Assembly: GCF_937926365.1 (NCBI RefSeq)
Contig: NZ_CALAOH010000128.1
Location: forward strand, 1-64,000
DNA length: 64,000 nucleotides
Source of the DNA: an uncultured Azohydromonas sp.
Lineage (GTDB): Bacteria; Pseudomonadota; Gammaproteobacteria; Burkholderiales; Burkholderiaceae_C
Direction of reading: 5' to 3'
Below, one piece after another: positions 44,113 through 53,718 of this stretch. The first letter of the stretch is position 1. Each line of letters opens with the position of its first letter. The notes under the pieces are model-generated. The model had not been told where the DNA came from and made no database searches. It saw only the letters and a list, made by a program, of their open reading frames with translations. The position numbers were made by a program, and so were the translations under genes.

Positions 44113-44988
44113 ATGAGAGCCGCCGGTCTGTTTCAACCCGCCTGGCCGGTGTCGGCCTGGCCCGTCTGGCTGCTGGGCCTGGGATTCGGCCTGCTCTACC
44201 TGCCGACGTTCTACGACCTCTCGCACACCACCTGGGCCTCTGACGAGCAGGGACACGGGCCGATCATCCTGGCGGTCAGCTACTGGCTGGCCTACAGGAA
44301 GCGGCACGAGCTCATGGCGCTGCCCGCCACGCCCAGGCCCTGGCTCGGCACGCCGATCTTCCTGTTCGCGCTGCTGCTTTACGTGTTCGGCCGCTCCCAG
44401 TCGGTCATCGCCTTCGAGGTCGGGTCCCAGATATTTCTCTGGATCGGCCTGCTGCTGATGTTCCGCGGCTGGGCCGCCGTCAAGCTGCTCTGGTTCCCGC
44501 TGTTTTTCCTGCTGTTCATGGCGCCGTTGCCCAATGCCCTGGTGGCGGCGCTGACGGCACCCTTGAAAACGGCGGTTTCCACGGTGGCGGAGGCCGTGTT
44601 GTATGGCATGGGTTATCCCGTTGCGCGCACGGGTGCCATGCTCAATATCGGGCAATACCAGCTGTTCGTGGCCGATGCCTGTGCCGGGCTGAATTCGATG
44701 TTCACGCTTGAAGCGCTTGGCCTGTTGTACATGAACCTCATGAATTACAAGTCCGTGGCGCGCAACGTGGCCCTGGCCGTGTGCATCGTGCCGATTTCAT
44801 TTTGCGCCAACGTCATCCGGGTCATGGTGCTGGTGCTGGTGACCTACCATTTTGGCGATGCCGCCGGGCAGGGATTTGTGCACGGGTTTGCCGGCATCCT
44901 GCTGTTCCTGGTGGCGCTGACGCTGATGTTGCTGGTGGATTATCCGCTGGGCCGGTTGTTTCCCGAACGGAAGAGGGCGGTTTCATGA
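44113..44988 (+). CDS. xrtB: exosortase B
   Basis: This 291-residue inner-membrane protein has about eight helices. The exosortase catalytic triad is present: Cys in 'VADACAGLNSMFTLEA' (near residue 196), Arg in 'FCANVIRVMVLVLV' and His in 'FVHGFAGILLF'. The B type is supported by the adjacent EpsI-B and EpsDEFG set. It should cleave and transfer PEP-CTERM proteins to the envelope or matrix, but no PEP-CTERM protein is seen in this window. It overlaps epsI by 4 bp. The second half of the gene is less GC-rich than the first. Confidence 0.9.
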   Translation: MRAAGLFQPAWPVSAWPVWLLGLGFGLLYLPTFYDLSHTTWASDEQGHGPIILAVSYWLAYRKRHELMALPATPRPWLGTPIFLFALLLYVFGRSQSVIAFEVGSQIFLWIGLLLMFRGWAAVKLLWFPLFFLLFMAPLPNALVAALTAPLKTAVSTVAEAVLYGMGYPVARTGAMLNIGQYQLFVADACAGLNSMFTLEALGLLYMNLMNYKSVARNVALAVCIVPISFCANVIRVMVLVLVTYHFGDAAGQGFVHGFAGILLFLVALTLMLLVDYPLGRLFPERKRAVS

Positions 44989-45707
44989 AAACCTCATCCC
45001 TGCACCTGCGGATGCTGCTGGTTTTCCTGGCGATGGCACTGGCGTCGTGGCTGGCGTATGCGTTGCGCCCGTCCATCAAGGTGGCGGATACCTCGCCGCT
45101 GGGTAGCCTGGAATCGAGCATTCCCAGGCATTTTGGCGAGTGGCGGGTGGATGACAGTTTGCCGGTGGTCCTGCCTTCGCCAGAAGTCCAGGCCAAGCTG
45201 GACCGGATCTACAACCAGGTGTTGTCGCGGACTTATGTGGACCAGCAGGGACGGCACATCATGCTGTCCATGGCTTATGGCGGCGACCAGTCCGACGGCA
45301 CGACCGCGCACAAGCCGGAAATCTGTTATCCCGCCCAGGGCCTTGAGATTGTCTTCAACCGGGTCGGCACCATGGAAGTGGACGGGCAGGACTTGCCGGT
45401 GCGCCGCCTGCGGGCCCGCATGGGCAGCCGGCACGAACCCATTACCTACTGGATCGTGGTCGGCGACCAGGCCGTCACTTCGGGCACCGGGATGAAACTG
45501 GCCCAATTGCGCTATGGCGTGCGCGGCTTGATTCCAGACGGCATTCTGGTGCGGGTTTCCAGTTTGGACCGTAACTCCGAGGCCGCCTTCAGGCGCCATG
45601 AAGAATTCGTGCGAGCGCTTGTCGCCAGCCTGGACACGTCCATGCGCCAACGGGTGATGGGCAGCGTCTCCAGCCCCTCGGCAAATTCAAAAACGGCGGC
45701 ACTATGA
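44985..45707 (+). CDS. epsI: exosortase B-associated protein EpsI
   Basis: This 240-residue protein has one N-terminal membrane helix ('MLLVFLAMALASWLAYAL') and a periplasmic domain with 'IPRHFGEWRVDD' and the EpsI hallmark 'AHKPEICYPAQGLEIV' (about residues 105-120) that includes a conserved Cys. It is the standard partner of XrtB; its exact role in sorting or polymer processing is not settled. The ATG overlaps the xrtB stop, and its own stop overlaps the polymerase start (ATGA). Confidence 0.88.
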   Translation: MKTSSLHLRMLLVFLAMALASWLAYALRPSIKVADTSPLGSLESSIPRHFGEWRVDDSLPVVLPSPEVQAKLDRIYNQVLSRTYVDQQGRHIMLSMAYGGDQSDGTTAHKPEICYPAQGLEIVFNRVGTMEVDGQDLPVRRLRARMGSRHEPITYWIVVGDQAVTSGTGMKLAQLRYGVRGLIPDGILVRVSSLDRNSEAAFRRHEEFVRALVASLDTSMRQRVMGSVSSPSANSKTAAL

Positions 45708-47293
45708 ATTCCAGTCCATCCCGCGGTTCCTTGCCGCTGTTGATTCTTGGCTTGGGCTTCGCCGTGCTGATGGGCATGGCGGCGGCCCTGGGGCGCCCGG
45801 CCCTGTTGGCCCCCTTCGTGGGCCTGATCGGCCTGCTGGTGCTGTTCGTCATTCCCGCGCGGCTGGCCTTCTGGTCCATATTGGTCGTGTCGATGCTGCT
45901 CGTGGGGCCAGTGATGTATTTCGGCAAGCTGGATTCCGCGCGCTGGATTCCGCCCCTGCTGACACTGGCCTTATATGTGCCGCTGGCGGCCTTCGTGCTC
46001 AAGCCCAAAAAGCCCAGCTTGGATGCGGGCTGGCCGCTGTGGCTGTTCATTCTCGCCATGTTCCTGGTGGTGGCGGTGTGCAGCACGGCGCTGAGCTCGC
46101 CGATGGTGGGCGAGGTGGCGGTGGCGTCGCGGGCCTATTTCGCTTTCTGGTCCGTAGCCCTGGCCCTGGCGGTCGGCATGCTGGGGCCGCGCGACATGGC
46201 GCTGGCTTGGAAAGCCTTGCTGATTTGTGCGGTGATCCAGTTGCCGGTGGCCTTGTACCAATATCTGGTGGTGGCCAAGGCTTCCAGCCGCCTTTCGCCC
46301 TGGGATGCGGTGGTCGGTACCTTCCCCGGCAATATGGAAGGCGGCGGGGCCAGCCATGGCATGGGTATTTTTCTGCTGATCGCCATGGCGGCCGTGCTGT
46401 CGCTGTGGCGGACCCGCCAGATTCACCGGGGCCTGGCGGTGCTGATACTGCTGTCCATTCTCGGCTCCCTGGCCCTGTCCGAGGTCAAGGCCGCGGTATT
46501 GCTGGTGCCGCTGGTATTTGCCCTGGTGTATTACCGCGAGCTGCTGCAGCGGCCGATGCTGACCCTGGGCGCTGTCCTGATTTCCGTCGCCTTGATGGGC
46601 ACGCTGATCCTGGTCTACGAGAACACTTTCTATGCCAATCGCGGCATGACGCTGTCCGGCAAGATGCCCACGTCGCCGCTGGAGGCGGTGCAGAACCAGC
46701 TCAATCCGGAGCAGATGCACATCCGCTCCGAAGGTGCTGGTGTGGTGGTCAGTCGGGCGGCGCGCATGGCGGACTGGTGGCAGCGCAGCGTGCGCTACGG
46801 CGACCCTTTCCACGCCCTGCTCGGCTATGGCATCGGGGCCACGCAGATTTCCTCCGTCGGCATGGGCGAGTTGGTGCGGCAGTTTCCATACTCCCTTGAC
46901 ATGACTGGCACCAATATTCTGTTGTGGGAAACCGGCGTCATTGGGCATTTGCTGTTGATGGCCGCGCTGCTGCTGGCCGGCATGAATTGCGCCAGCAGTG
47001 CACGATCGCCCCTGGTGCCGGTGGAGCACAAAGCCTTGCTGGAGGCTGCCGCGGCTGGGCTGGTGATTTATGCCATCACCCTGCCGTACAGCAACTTCGC
47101 GCTGCGCGCGGCCCCCTCGCAATTTCTCATGGTGTTCATGCTCGGCTATTCAGCCTACTGGTGGCGCGTCGTCCGGCTGGGCCACCTGATTCGTGCGACA
47201 GGCCCAGCCCACACGCCGAATGAGAATTTCGAAAACAACACGAAAACGGATTTGGCAGGCAAGCGTCCGACTCCGAGGTATCTGCATGGATGA
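45704..47293 (+). CDS. Wzy-like polysaccharide polymerase/O-antigen ligase-family membrane protein
   Basis: This 529-residue protein has about 12 hydrophobic segments and one large periplasmic loop (about residues 300-400). A short motif typical of the O-antigen ligase/polymerase superfamily follows the loop: 'HALLGYGIGATQISSVGMGE' resembles the 'GxGxG' region, and 'GTNILLWETGVIGHLLLMA' resembles the 'HNxxLxxxxExG' region. It would join repeat units in the periplasm. The stop overlaps the first sulfotransferase start by 8 bp, linking polymerisation and sulfation genes in one transcript. Confidence 0.75.
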   Translation: MNSSPSRGSLPLLILGLGFAVLMGMAAALGRPALLAPFVGLIGLLVLFVIPARLAFWSILVVSMLLVGPVMYFGKLDSARWIPPLLTLALYVPLAAFVLKPKKPSLDAGWPLWLFILAMFLVVAVCSTALSSPMVGEVAVASRAYFAFWSVALALAVGMLGPRDMALAWKALLICAVIQLPVALYQYLVVAKASSRLSPWDAVVGTFPGNMEGGGASHGMGIFLLIAMAAVLSLWRTRQIHRGLAVLILLSILGSLALSEVKAAVLLVPLVFALVYYRELLQRPMLTLGAVLISVALMGTLILVYENTFYANRGMTLSGKMPTSPLEAVQNQLNPEQMHIRSEGAGVVVSRAARMADWWQRSVRYGDPFHALLGYGIGATQISSVGMGELVRQFPYSLDMTGTNILLWETGVIGHLLLMAALLLAGMNCASSARSPLVPVEHKALLEAAAAGLVIYAITLPYSNFALRAAPSQFLMVFMLGYSAYWWRVVRLGHLIRATGPAHTPNENFENNTKTDLAGKRPTPRYLHG

Positions 47294-48185
47294 CAAGGTG
47301 GTCTTCATTCTGGGTTCCGGCCGTTCCGGGACCACGTTGCTGTACAAATTGCTGGCGGCGCATCCCGCGGTCGGTTATTTGAGCAACTATCAGAGCCGTC
47401 TGCCGGCGCTGCCCGGTCTGGCCTTGATGCACCGGATTCCACGCCATTCGCTGGCGCTCAAGCGCAAGGCTTGGTTCGGTGGACAGGGCAACGCCTATTT
47501 CGAAGGTCGGCGCGGATGGTCTCAATTCTGGATACCCGCGCCCGCGGAAGCCGAGAGCGTGTTCGAGCGCGCCGGCATCCCCCCCACGCCGGCGCATGAT
47601 TTCGTGCTGGAGGAACCCGGCCTCGGCAGGCTGAGAAATACCTTCGAGTCGGTACTGCAACGGGGCGGCGGCGACGTGGTGGTGTGCAAGCGCACGGCCA
47701 ATAACCGGCGCGTGGCGGTGCTGCGCCAGGCTTTTCCGCGCTGCAAATTCGTGCACTTGGTGCGGGACGGCCGCAGCGTCGCCGATTCGCTGGTGCGGGT
47801 GGGCTGGTGGGCGGACCACCAGTTGTTCTGGGCCGGCAAGACGCCGCGCGAGCTCAAGGCCGAGGGGGTCAGCGAGTTGCATATCGCGGCCCGCAACTGG
47901 GTCGAGGGGATGCACCAGATCGAGCGGGGGCTGCAAACCATCGAAGCCTCGTCGAAGCACACCCTGCATTACGAGCAATTGCTGGCCGATCCCCATGGCG
48001 AATTGCGCAAGCTGCTGCGCTTCATGGGCGTGCAGGCTTATGCCGATCGAGAGTACGAGGATTTCATCGCTTCCCTGTCCATCAAGCCGGTGGATGCTTC
48101 ATGGCGACGCAAATGGTCCGCGGCGGACCGTGAAAGCGTCACGGCACTTCAGCGGGATACCCTGATTCGCTGGGGCTATGCGTGA
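47286..48185 (+). CDS. PAPS-dependent sulfotransferase 1 (Sulfotransfer_3-like)
   Basis: This 299-residue cytosolic-type protein has the 5'-phosphosulfate-binding loop GSGRSGTTLL at residues 10-19 and a 3'-phosphate-binding motif 'FVHLVRDGRSVADSLVRVGW' near 157-176. No signal peptide or membrane helix is seen, so sulfation would take place on lipid-linked units in the cytoplasm. The ATG at 47286 overlaps the polymerase gene. Base composition is less GC-rich than downstream genes. The acceptor sugar is not known. Confidence 0.85.
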   Translation: MDDKVVFILGSGRSGTTLLYKLLAAHPAVGYLSNYQSRLPALPGLALMHRIPRHSLALKRKAWFGGQGNAYFEGRRGWSQFWIPAPAEAESVFERAGIPPTPAHDFVLEEPGLGRLRNTFESVLQRGGGDVVVCKRTANNRRVAVLRQAFPRCKFVHLVRDGRSVADSLVRVGWWADHQLFWAGKTPRELKAEGVSELHIAARNWVEGMHQIERGLQTIEASSKHTLHYEQLLADPHGELRKLLRFMGVQAYADREYEDFIASLSIKPVDASWRRKWSAADRESVTALQRDTLIRWGYA

Positions 48186-48228
48186 CCGGGTGGGAATGGA
48201 ACGGGCTTGTCAATTGCCAGGAGTACAG

Positions 48229-48942
48229 ATGCATGCAGTCATCCAGTCCATTTACCGCCGCTCGGTGCCCTGGGGGTACAGGCAACTGCTGAGAGCTTAC
48301 AAACCCAATGGCCCGTTGCGCCGCCTGCGCACGATGCCGGATGCAGAAGACTATTGCCTGACCCCGTTCGATGAGAATCGCTGCATTTTCGTGCACATCC
48401 CCAAGACCGCTGGAATTTCGCTGTGCACGGCCTTGTTCGATTGCAAGGGAGGCGGACATCTGACGGCACGCGCCTACCGCGCCCTGTTCGGTTCCCAGGC
48501 GTTTGACGAATATTTCAAATTCACCTTCGTGCGCAACCCCTGGGACCGCATCGTCTCCGCCTATACCTACCTGTCGCAGGGCGGCGGCAATGAGCGCGAT
48601 ACGGCTTGGGGGCGTTCCGTACTGAGCCAGTACCCGTCTTTCGACGAGTTCGTGCTCCAGTGGTTGGATCCGCGTAACGTCTACACCCAAATTCACTTCG
48701 TCCCGCAGTGGGAATTCGTGGTGAACGGGCAGGGCCATGTCTGCATGGATTTCGTGGGCCGCTTCGAGCGCTTGGCGGACGATTTCCAGTACGTGGCCGA
48801 CCAACTGGGCTGCCGCTGCGAATTGCCGCTGGTCAATGCCAGCCGGCGACTTTCCTACAGAGACTATTACTCCGACGCCAGTCGCCGGCGGGTGGCGCAA
48901 ATTTATGCGCGGGATATCGAACAGTTCGGATACTGTTTTTGA
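48229..48942 (+). CDS. sulfotransferase 2 (Sulfotransfer_2-like)
   Basis: This 237-residue protein has 'CIFVHIPKTAGISL' (5'-PSB, about residues 52-65) and 'FTFVRNPWDRIVSAYTYLS' (3'-PB, about 99-117), the signature of the HNK-1/chondroitin/heparan 2-O-like Sulfotransfer_2 group. That group differs from its neighbours, suggesting transfer to another position or sugar. CAGGAG precedes the ATG. A 43-bp gap separates it from sulfotransferase 1. Confidence 0.85.
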   Translation: MHAVIQSIYRRSVPWGYRQLLRAYKPNGPLRRLRTMPDAEDYCLTPFDENRCIFVHIPKTAGISLCTALFDCKGGGHLTARAYRALFGSQAFDEYFKFTFVRNPWDRIVSAYTYLSQGGGNERDTAWGRSVLSQYPSFDEFVLQWLDPRNVYTQIHFVPQWEFVVNGQGHVCMDFVGRFERLADDFQYVADQLGCRCELPLVNASRRLSYRDYYSDASRRRVAQIYARDIEQFGYCF

Positions 48943-48951
48943 GGCAAGGCG

Positions 48952-49884
48952 ATGAAGGTGCTTTACGTCTGTTCGGCAGCGCGCTGTGGTTCGACGCTGA
49001 CGGACATGTTCCTGGGCGGACATCCCCAGGCCACCTCGCTGGGCGAGGTCAATTTCCTGGCCAAGGCCATCCGCGTTGGCGAGCGCTGCTCCTGCGGGGC
49101 GCTGGTGCGGGATTGCCCGGATTGGCAGGCGGTGTTCAAGCGGCTCGCGCCCTGGGGCTTCGATCCGCAGCAGCCATACCGTTTCCGGCTGTGGGACGCC
49201 GTGGCCTGGACCTACGTGGATCAGGCGCATCAGACGCGCGGCTTTCTAGCCGCGGTGCGCATGCGCAAGAGCTGGATGGCGCTGCGGGATTTGCTGCCCG
49301 AAGGCGTGCGCCCGCACTGCCCGGTGCCGCCGGCCTATGAGCAGGCCCTGGTGAACAAGATGAGGCTGTACGAGGCCGTGGCCGCCGCCTGGGACAAGGA
49401 AGTGGTGATCGACTCGTCCAAGAACGTCCGGGAGGCGGTGGAGCTTTACCAGCGGGATCCGGACACCGTGCGCATCCTGCTCGTGACCCGGGACGGGCGG
49501 GGCGTCTACCTGTCGCGGCGCAGCAGCGGGCGCGACCGGGAGGAAAGCGTGCGCGGCTGGCTGAGCTACTACGGGCGGGCGCTGGCCCTGCTGGAGAAGC
49601 ATGTTCCGGCCGAGGCGCGCATGCAGCTCAAGTACGAGGACATCGCCAGCGCGCCGCAGCGGGCGGGCGAGACGCTGTGCAACTTCGTGGGGCTGCGCTT
49701 CCAGGAGTCCATGCTCCAACTCGACGGCGTCGTGCGCCACATGGTCAATGGCAACGCCACCCGCTTCGCGCCGGGCAAGGGCATCAAGCTCGACGAGCGC
49801 TGGCGCCATGACCTGCAGCCCGCCGAGCTGTCCTATTTCGACGGCCGTGGCGGCCGCATGAACGCGGCCCTGGGCTATCGCTGA
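48952..49884 (+). CDS. sulfotransferase 3 (Sulfotransfer_3-like)
   Basis: This 310-residue protein starts 'VLYVCSAARCGSTLTDMFLG' with a variant 5'-PSB loop (SAARCGSTL, residues 8-16). 'VVIDSSKNVREAVELY' and 'RILLVTRDGRGVYLSRRSSG' (3'-PB) follow. A small Cys set, 'GERCSCGALVRDCPDW' (about 43-58), is typical of this subfamily and could bind a metal. It lies 9 bp after sulfotransferase 2 and 4 bp before the glycosyltransferase. Confidence 0.8.
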   Translation: MKVLYVCSAARCGSTLTDMFLGGHPQATSLGEVNFLAKAIRVGERCSCGALVRDCPDWQAVFKRLAPWGFDPQQPYRFRLWDAVAWTYVDQAHQTRGFLAAVRMRKSWMALRDLLPEGVRPHCPVPPAYEQALVNKMRLYEAVAAAWDKEVVIDSSKNVREAVELYQRDPDTVRILLVTRDGRGVYLSRRSSGRDREESVRGWLSYYGRALALLEKHVPAEARMQLKYEDIASAPQRAGETLCNFVGLRFQESMLQLDGVVRHMVNGNATRFAPGKGIKLDERWRHDLQPAELSYFDGRGGRMNAALGYR

Positions 49885-49888
49885 AACC

Positions 49889-51112
49889 ATGCTGAAGCTG
49901 CTCTACATCACGGAAGACACCTTTCCTCCCTTCCGGGTCGATGTGGTCGAGCTGTTCGCCCGCCAGCTCGTGTCCCGGGGCTACACCATCGACTGGGTGA
50001 TGGACGTGCAGCAGCCGAGCCCGGAGCTGGGCGCCGAGACCCGCTGGCTCGGCAGCCGGGTGTTCCTGGCCGGCAATGCGGGCGGTGAAGGGCTGCTCGG
50101 CCGCGTCACCCGCAATCTCAAGGGCGTGCTCAACGACTTGCGCATCCTGTGGCTGGCGCGGCGGGGCAACTACCACGTCATCCAGGTCCGGGACAAATTC
50201 TTCGCCGGACTGGTGGCGGCGCTGGCCGCCCGGCTGACCCGGGCCCGCTTCGTGTTCTGGATGTCCTATCCGCTGGCCGAATCCAAGCTGCAGCTGGCGC
50301 AGAACCCGCAGGCGCGCCATCGCTGGCTGCTGCGCCTGAAGGGCCGGCTGATGCAGGCCTCGCTCTACGGCGCCATCCTGCCGGCGGCGGATCACGTGTT
50401 CGTGCAGAGCGAGCGCATGAAGCGCGACGTGGTGGCGCACGGCATCGACGCCGCGCGCGTGACGCCGGTGCCCATGGGCATCCGCGCCGACAAGGTGGGC
50501 CAGGCCGCGGACGCACGCCCGCCCTCGCGCGAGGCGCCGCTGCTGCTGCACCTGGGCATCATCCTGCGCATCCGCAGCCCCGAATTCCTGCTGCGCGTGC
50601 TGCAGCTGGTGCGGCGCCGCTACCCGCGCGCCACCCTGGCCTTCGTGGGCGAGGGGCAGACCGCCGCGGACCGGCAGGCGCTGGAGGCCGAGGTCGCCCG
50701 GCTGGGCCTGCAGGACGCCGTCACCATTACCGGCTTCCTGCCCATGGAGGAAGCCTGGCGCTGGGTGGAGCGGGCCGACGTGTGCATCTCGCCCTTCAGG
50801 CCCATCCCGGTGCTGGAGTCCACCTCGCCGACCAAGCTCATCGAGTACCTGGCCATGGCCAAGTGCGTGGTGGCCAACGAGCATCCCGAGCAGTCGCTGG
50901 TGATGCAGCAAAGCGGCGCCGGCCGCTGCGTGGCCTGGGACGAGGAAGCCTTTGCCGCCGAGATCTGCCGCCTGCTGGATGAGCCGCAGCAGGCCCAGGC
51001 GCTGGCCGCGCGCGGCCCCGACTGGGTTCGGGCGCACCGCACCTACGAGGCCATCGCGCAGCTGGTGGATGCGCAGTACCGGCGCCTGGTGGCCCACGAG
51101 GCGCGGAGCTGA
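49889..51112 (+). CDS. GT4 family glycosyltransferase
   Basis: This 407-residue GT-B enzyme has an N-terminal 'YITEDTFPPFRVDVVELFAR' fold and a donor domain with 'LLLHLGIILRIRSPEFLLRV', 'FVGEGQTAADRQALEAEV' and 'LESTSPTKLIEYLAMAKCVV', in which Glu residues serve as the EX7E set. The stop overlaps the Wzx start by one base (TGATG). Codon use is strongly GC-rich, unlike the earlier sulfotransferase genes. Confidence 0.86.
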   Translation: MLKLLYITEDTFPPFRVDVVELFARQLVSRGYTIDWVMDVQQPSPELGAETRWLGSRVFLAGNAGGEGLLGRVTRNLKGVLNDLRILWLARRGNYHVIQVRDKFFAGLVAALAARLTRARFVFWMSYPLAESKLQLAQNPQARHRWLLRLKGRLMQASLYGAILPAADHVFVQSERMKRDVVAHGIDAARVTPVPMGIRADKVGQAADARPPSREAPLLLHLGIILRIRSPEFLLRVLQLVRRRYPRATLAFVGEGQTAADRQALEAEVARLGLQDAVTITGFLPMEEAWRWVERADVCISPFRPIPVLESTSPTKLIEYLAMAKCVVANEHPEQSLVMQQSGAGRCVAWDEEAFAAEICRLLDEPQQAQALAARGPDWVRAHRTYEAIAQLVDAQYRRLVAHEARS

Positions 51113-52680
51113 TGGCGCCGTCCGAGCATCACGAAGGCCGCTATTCCGCCGCGCGGATCCGCAAGGCCCTGCTGTTCTTCATCGTCGGGCGTGGCGCCCA
51201 GGCGCTGACCTTCCTGCTGCTGACGCTGCTGCTGGTGCGCGTGCTGTCCGCGCGCGACTACGGCGCCTACATGGCCGTGTGGGGCATGGTCGAGCTGATG
51301 GTGCCGCTGAGCTCCTTCGGCCTGCTCGAAGCCAGCCGCCGCTACCTGCCGATGCTGGCGCAGACCGGCTCGCGCCAGGCCGTGCTGCCCTTCGTGCGCG
51401 GCGTGGTGCTCGCGCGCCTGCTGCTGCTGGGCGGCTGGGCCGCGGCACTGGCGCTGCTGTGGCCCGCGGTGCTGGAGTTCCTGGGGGTGCAGCGGCAGGA
51501 GCTGGGCCACGCCCTGGCGGTGGCGGGGGCCATCGCCGTCATCTGCAGCGTGCCGGCCTTCCGTTTCGTGAGCGAGCTGCTGGAGTCGCTGCTGGAGCAG
51601 AAGTGGTCGCAGTTGCTGCACGCCGCGATGCCGCTGCTGCGCATGCTGGGCGTGGCCACGCTGCTGCTGTCGGGCCGCCTGGAGTTGGGGCTGCTGCTGC
51701 TGCTCGACGCCGGCATCGCGCTGCTGTTCCTGTTGGCATCGCTGGCGGTGCTGTACGCCAAGCTGCGGGAGATCCCGGAAGGCGCCTCGGCAGCGCTGGA
51801 ATTCAAGGAAGTGTTCTCCTTTTCCTGGCACATGACGGGCGTGAACCTGCTGCAGGCCACGGCCAGCATCGGGGCGCTGCGGCTGCTGGTGGTCCGCACC
51901 CTGGGCCTGGAGGCCGCGGGCATGTTCGCCTTCCTGCAGCAGCTGTTGCTGATGGTGGGGCGCTACATGCCGGCACAGGTGCTGGGCAGCGTCGTGCGGC
52001 CGGTGCTGGCCGCACGGCATGCGCAGGGCGAGCACGCCACCGTGATCGGCGCGCTGGAGCTGCTGTGGAAAGCCAACCTGATGATGCTGGTGGTGTGGCT
52101 GGCGGCGGTGGGCGTCAGTGGCGACGAGCTGATGGCGCAGGCCAGTGGCGGACGCTTCGCCGATACGGGCCAGGTGATGTTCCTGATGCTGCTGGGCCTG
52201 GGCGCGACCACCCAGGGGCAGAACATCTCGATGTGCATGCAGCTCTACGGCATCACCAAGCAGCTGCGGGCGCAGAGCGTGCTGTTCCTGCTGGTGCCGC
52301 TGGGCGTGGTGCTGGGCAGCCGCTATGGCCTCGTGGGCGTGGCGGCGGGTATCGCGATCACGCATGGCTTCAAGAACGTCTTCGCCACCTGGTGGCTGCG
52401 GCGCCAGGGCATCCACCTGGCCTATGACCTGCGGGCGCTGGGACGTATCTCGGCGGGCATGGCCATCGCCGTGCTGCTGGCCGCGGCGCTGCATGCCGCG
52501 CTGGGGCCGTGGGTGGCGCTGGCCATGCTGGGCCTTTTCACCGTGGCGGCCATGGTCCTGTGCAAGCCCCTGCGCGAGAGCGAGTTCCAGCTCATGTCGG
52601 GTTTCTTCAAGGGCCGCAAGGGCCGGCTGGCCTCCTGGCTGCACGCGCTGGTTCACATCGATCGCAAGGGGTTGACATGA
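51112..52680 (+). CDS. Wzx-type lipopolysaccharide/exopolysaccharide flippase
   Basis: This 522-residue MOP-superfamily protein has 12 to 14 membrane helices. 'LFFIVGRGAQALTFLLLTLL' and 'LVRVLSARDYGAYMAVWGMV' are typical of the N-terminal flippase domain, and 'GLVGVAAGIAITHGFKNVFA' is typical of helices 11-12. It would move lipid-linked repeat units to the periplasm for the polymerase at 45.7 kb. It is coupled at both ends by one- and four-base overlaps. Confidence 0.85.
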   Translation: MAPSEHHEGRYSAARIRKALLFFIVGRGAQALTFLLLTLLLVRVLSARDYGAYMAVWGMVELMVPLSSFGLLEASRRYLPMLAQTGSRQAVLPFVRGVVLARLLLLGGWAAALALLWPAVLEFLGVQRQELGHALAVAGAIAVICSVPAFRFVSELLESLLEQKWSQLLHAAMPLLRMLGVATLLLSGRLELGLLLLLDAGIALLFLLASLAVLYAKLREIPEGASAALEFKEVFSFSWHMTGVNLLQATASIGALRLLVVRTLGLEAAGMFAFLQQLLLMVGRYMPAQVLGSVVRPVLAARHAQGEHATVIGALELLWKANLMMLVVWLAAVGVSGDELMAQASGGRFADTGQVMFLMLLGLGATTQGQNISMCMQLYGITKQLRAQSVLFLLVPLGVVLGSRYGLVGVAAGIAITHGFKNVFATWWLRRQGIHLAYDLRALGRISAGMAIAVLLAAALHAALGPWVALAMLGLFTVAAMVLCKPLRESEFQLMSGFFKGRKGRLASWLHALVHIDRKGLT

Positions 52681-53660
52681 GTTTCGATGCAGGTCCGGTT
52701 TTCGTGGTGGGTGTCAACGGCTCGGGCACCACCATGCTGGCCGACGCGCTGGGCAACCACCCGGCCTTGTACATGCTGCCGCGCGAGACGCGCGTCCTGC
52801 CCGGGTTGCTGCAGCGCTACGGTGTGTCGGCGCCGCTGACGGCCGAGGACCGCCGCGGCTTGGTGGACGAACTGCGGCGCAGCAAGGCCTTCTGGCGCGA
52901 GAACGGCGACCAGGCGGTCGTGCTGGACGAGCAGGAATACCAGGGCGCGCGCAACGCGCCCGACGCCATCGCCGCGCTCTACCTGCACATGGCCCGGCGC
53001 GAGGGCAAGCAGCGCTGGGGCGACAAGACGCCGATGTACGTGCAGCACCTGTCGCTGCTGGCGCACGCCTTTCCCGCGGCCCGTTTCGTGCACGTGGTGC
53101 GCGACGGGCGCGATTGCGCGCAGTCCTTTCACCGCCGCTGGAAGCTCTCGCCGCTGCGCTCCGTGTGGCGCTGGAAGAAGGCCGTGGCCACCGGGCGGCA
53201 GCAGGGCCTGCTGCTGGGCCCGGCCCGCTACCTGGAACTGCGCTACGAGGACCTGACCGCCGACCCCGAGCACTGGATGCGCCGGGTCTGCGGCTTCCTG
53301 GAGTTGCCTTTCGCGGCCGAGGTGCTGAAGTCCCGCATGCGCTATTTCGATCCGAATTCGGAGCGGGCCGGCGCGGGCGCGATGGTGCCCAACTCGCAGC
53401 GCTGGCGCAGCTATTTCGATGCGCGCCAGATCGCCCGGCTCGAAGCGGTGGCGGGCCGCATGCTCCACGAGAGCGGCTACCCGGCGCAGACCCTGGGCGA
53501 CGCCGATCCACCGGCCTGGACCCTGGCCGCGCTGAAGTGGACCGACTGGGCCCGCATGACCGGCATGCACCTGGCGGGCACGCGGCGCATGGCGGGCATC
53601 CAGGCCCTGGCGCTGCGCGCCAGGGAAGCCATGAGCCAGGACCGGGTCAACCGCTACTGA
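52677..53660 (+). CDS. sulfotransferase 4 (Sulfotransfer_3-like)
   Basis: This 327-residue protein has 'VFVVGVNGSGTTMLADALGN' (5'-PSB, about residues 8-27), 'WGDKTPMYVQHLSLLAHAFP' and 'FVHVVRDGRDCAQSFHRRWK' (3'-PB, about 137-156). The overall layout matches bacterial Sulfotransfer_3 proteins. The ATG overlaps the Wzx stop. 58 bp separate it from sulfotransferase 5. Confidence 0.85.
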   Translation: MSFDAGPVFVVGVNGSGTTMLADALGNHPALYMLPRETRVLPGLLQRYGVSAPLTAEDRRGLVDELRRSKAFWRENGDQAVVLDEQEYQGARNAPDAIAALYLHMARREGKQRWGDKTPMYVQHLSLLAHAFPAARFVHVVRDGRDCAQSFHRRWKLSPLRSVWRWKKAVATGRQQGLLLGPARYLELRYEDLTADPEHWMRRVCGFLELPFAAEVLKSRMRYFDPNSERAGAGAMVPNSQRWRSYFDARQIARLEAVAGRMLHESGYPAQTLGDADPPAWTLAALKWTDWARMTGMHLAGTRRMAGIQALALRAREAMSQDRVNRY

Positions 53661-53718
53661 GGCCCTGGGCCGCGCGGCCCGCGCCGTCTTTCATTCGCAG
53701 ATCGTGACCGGAGCATCC

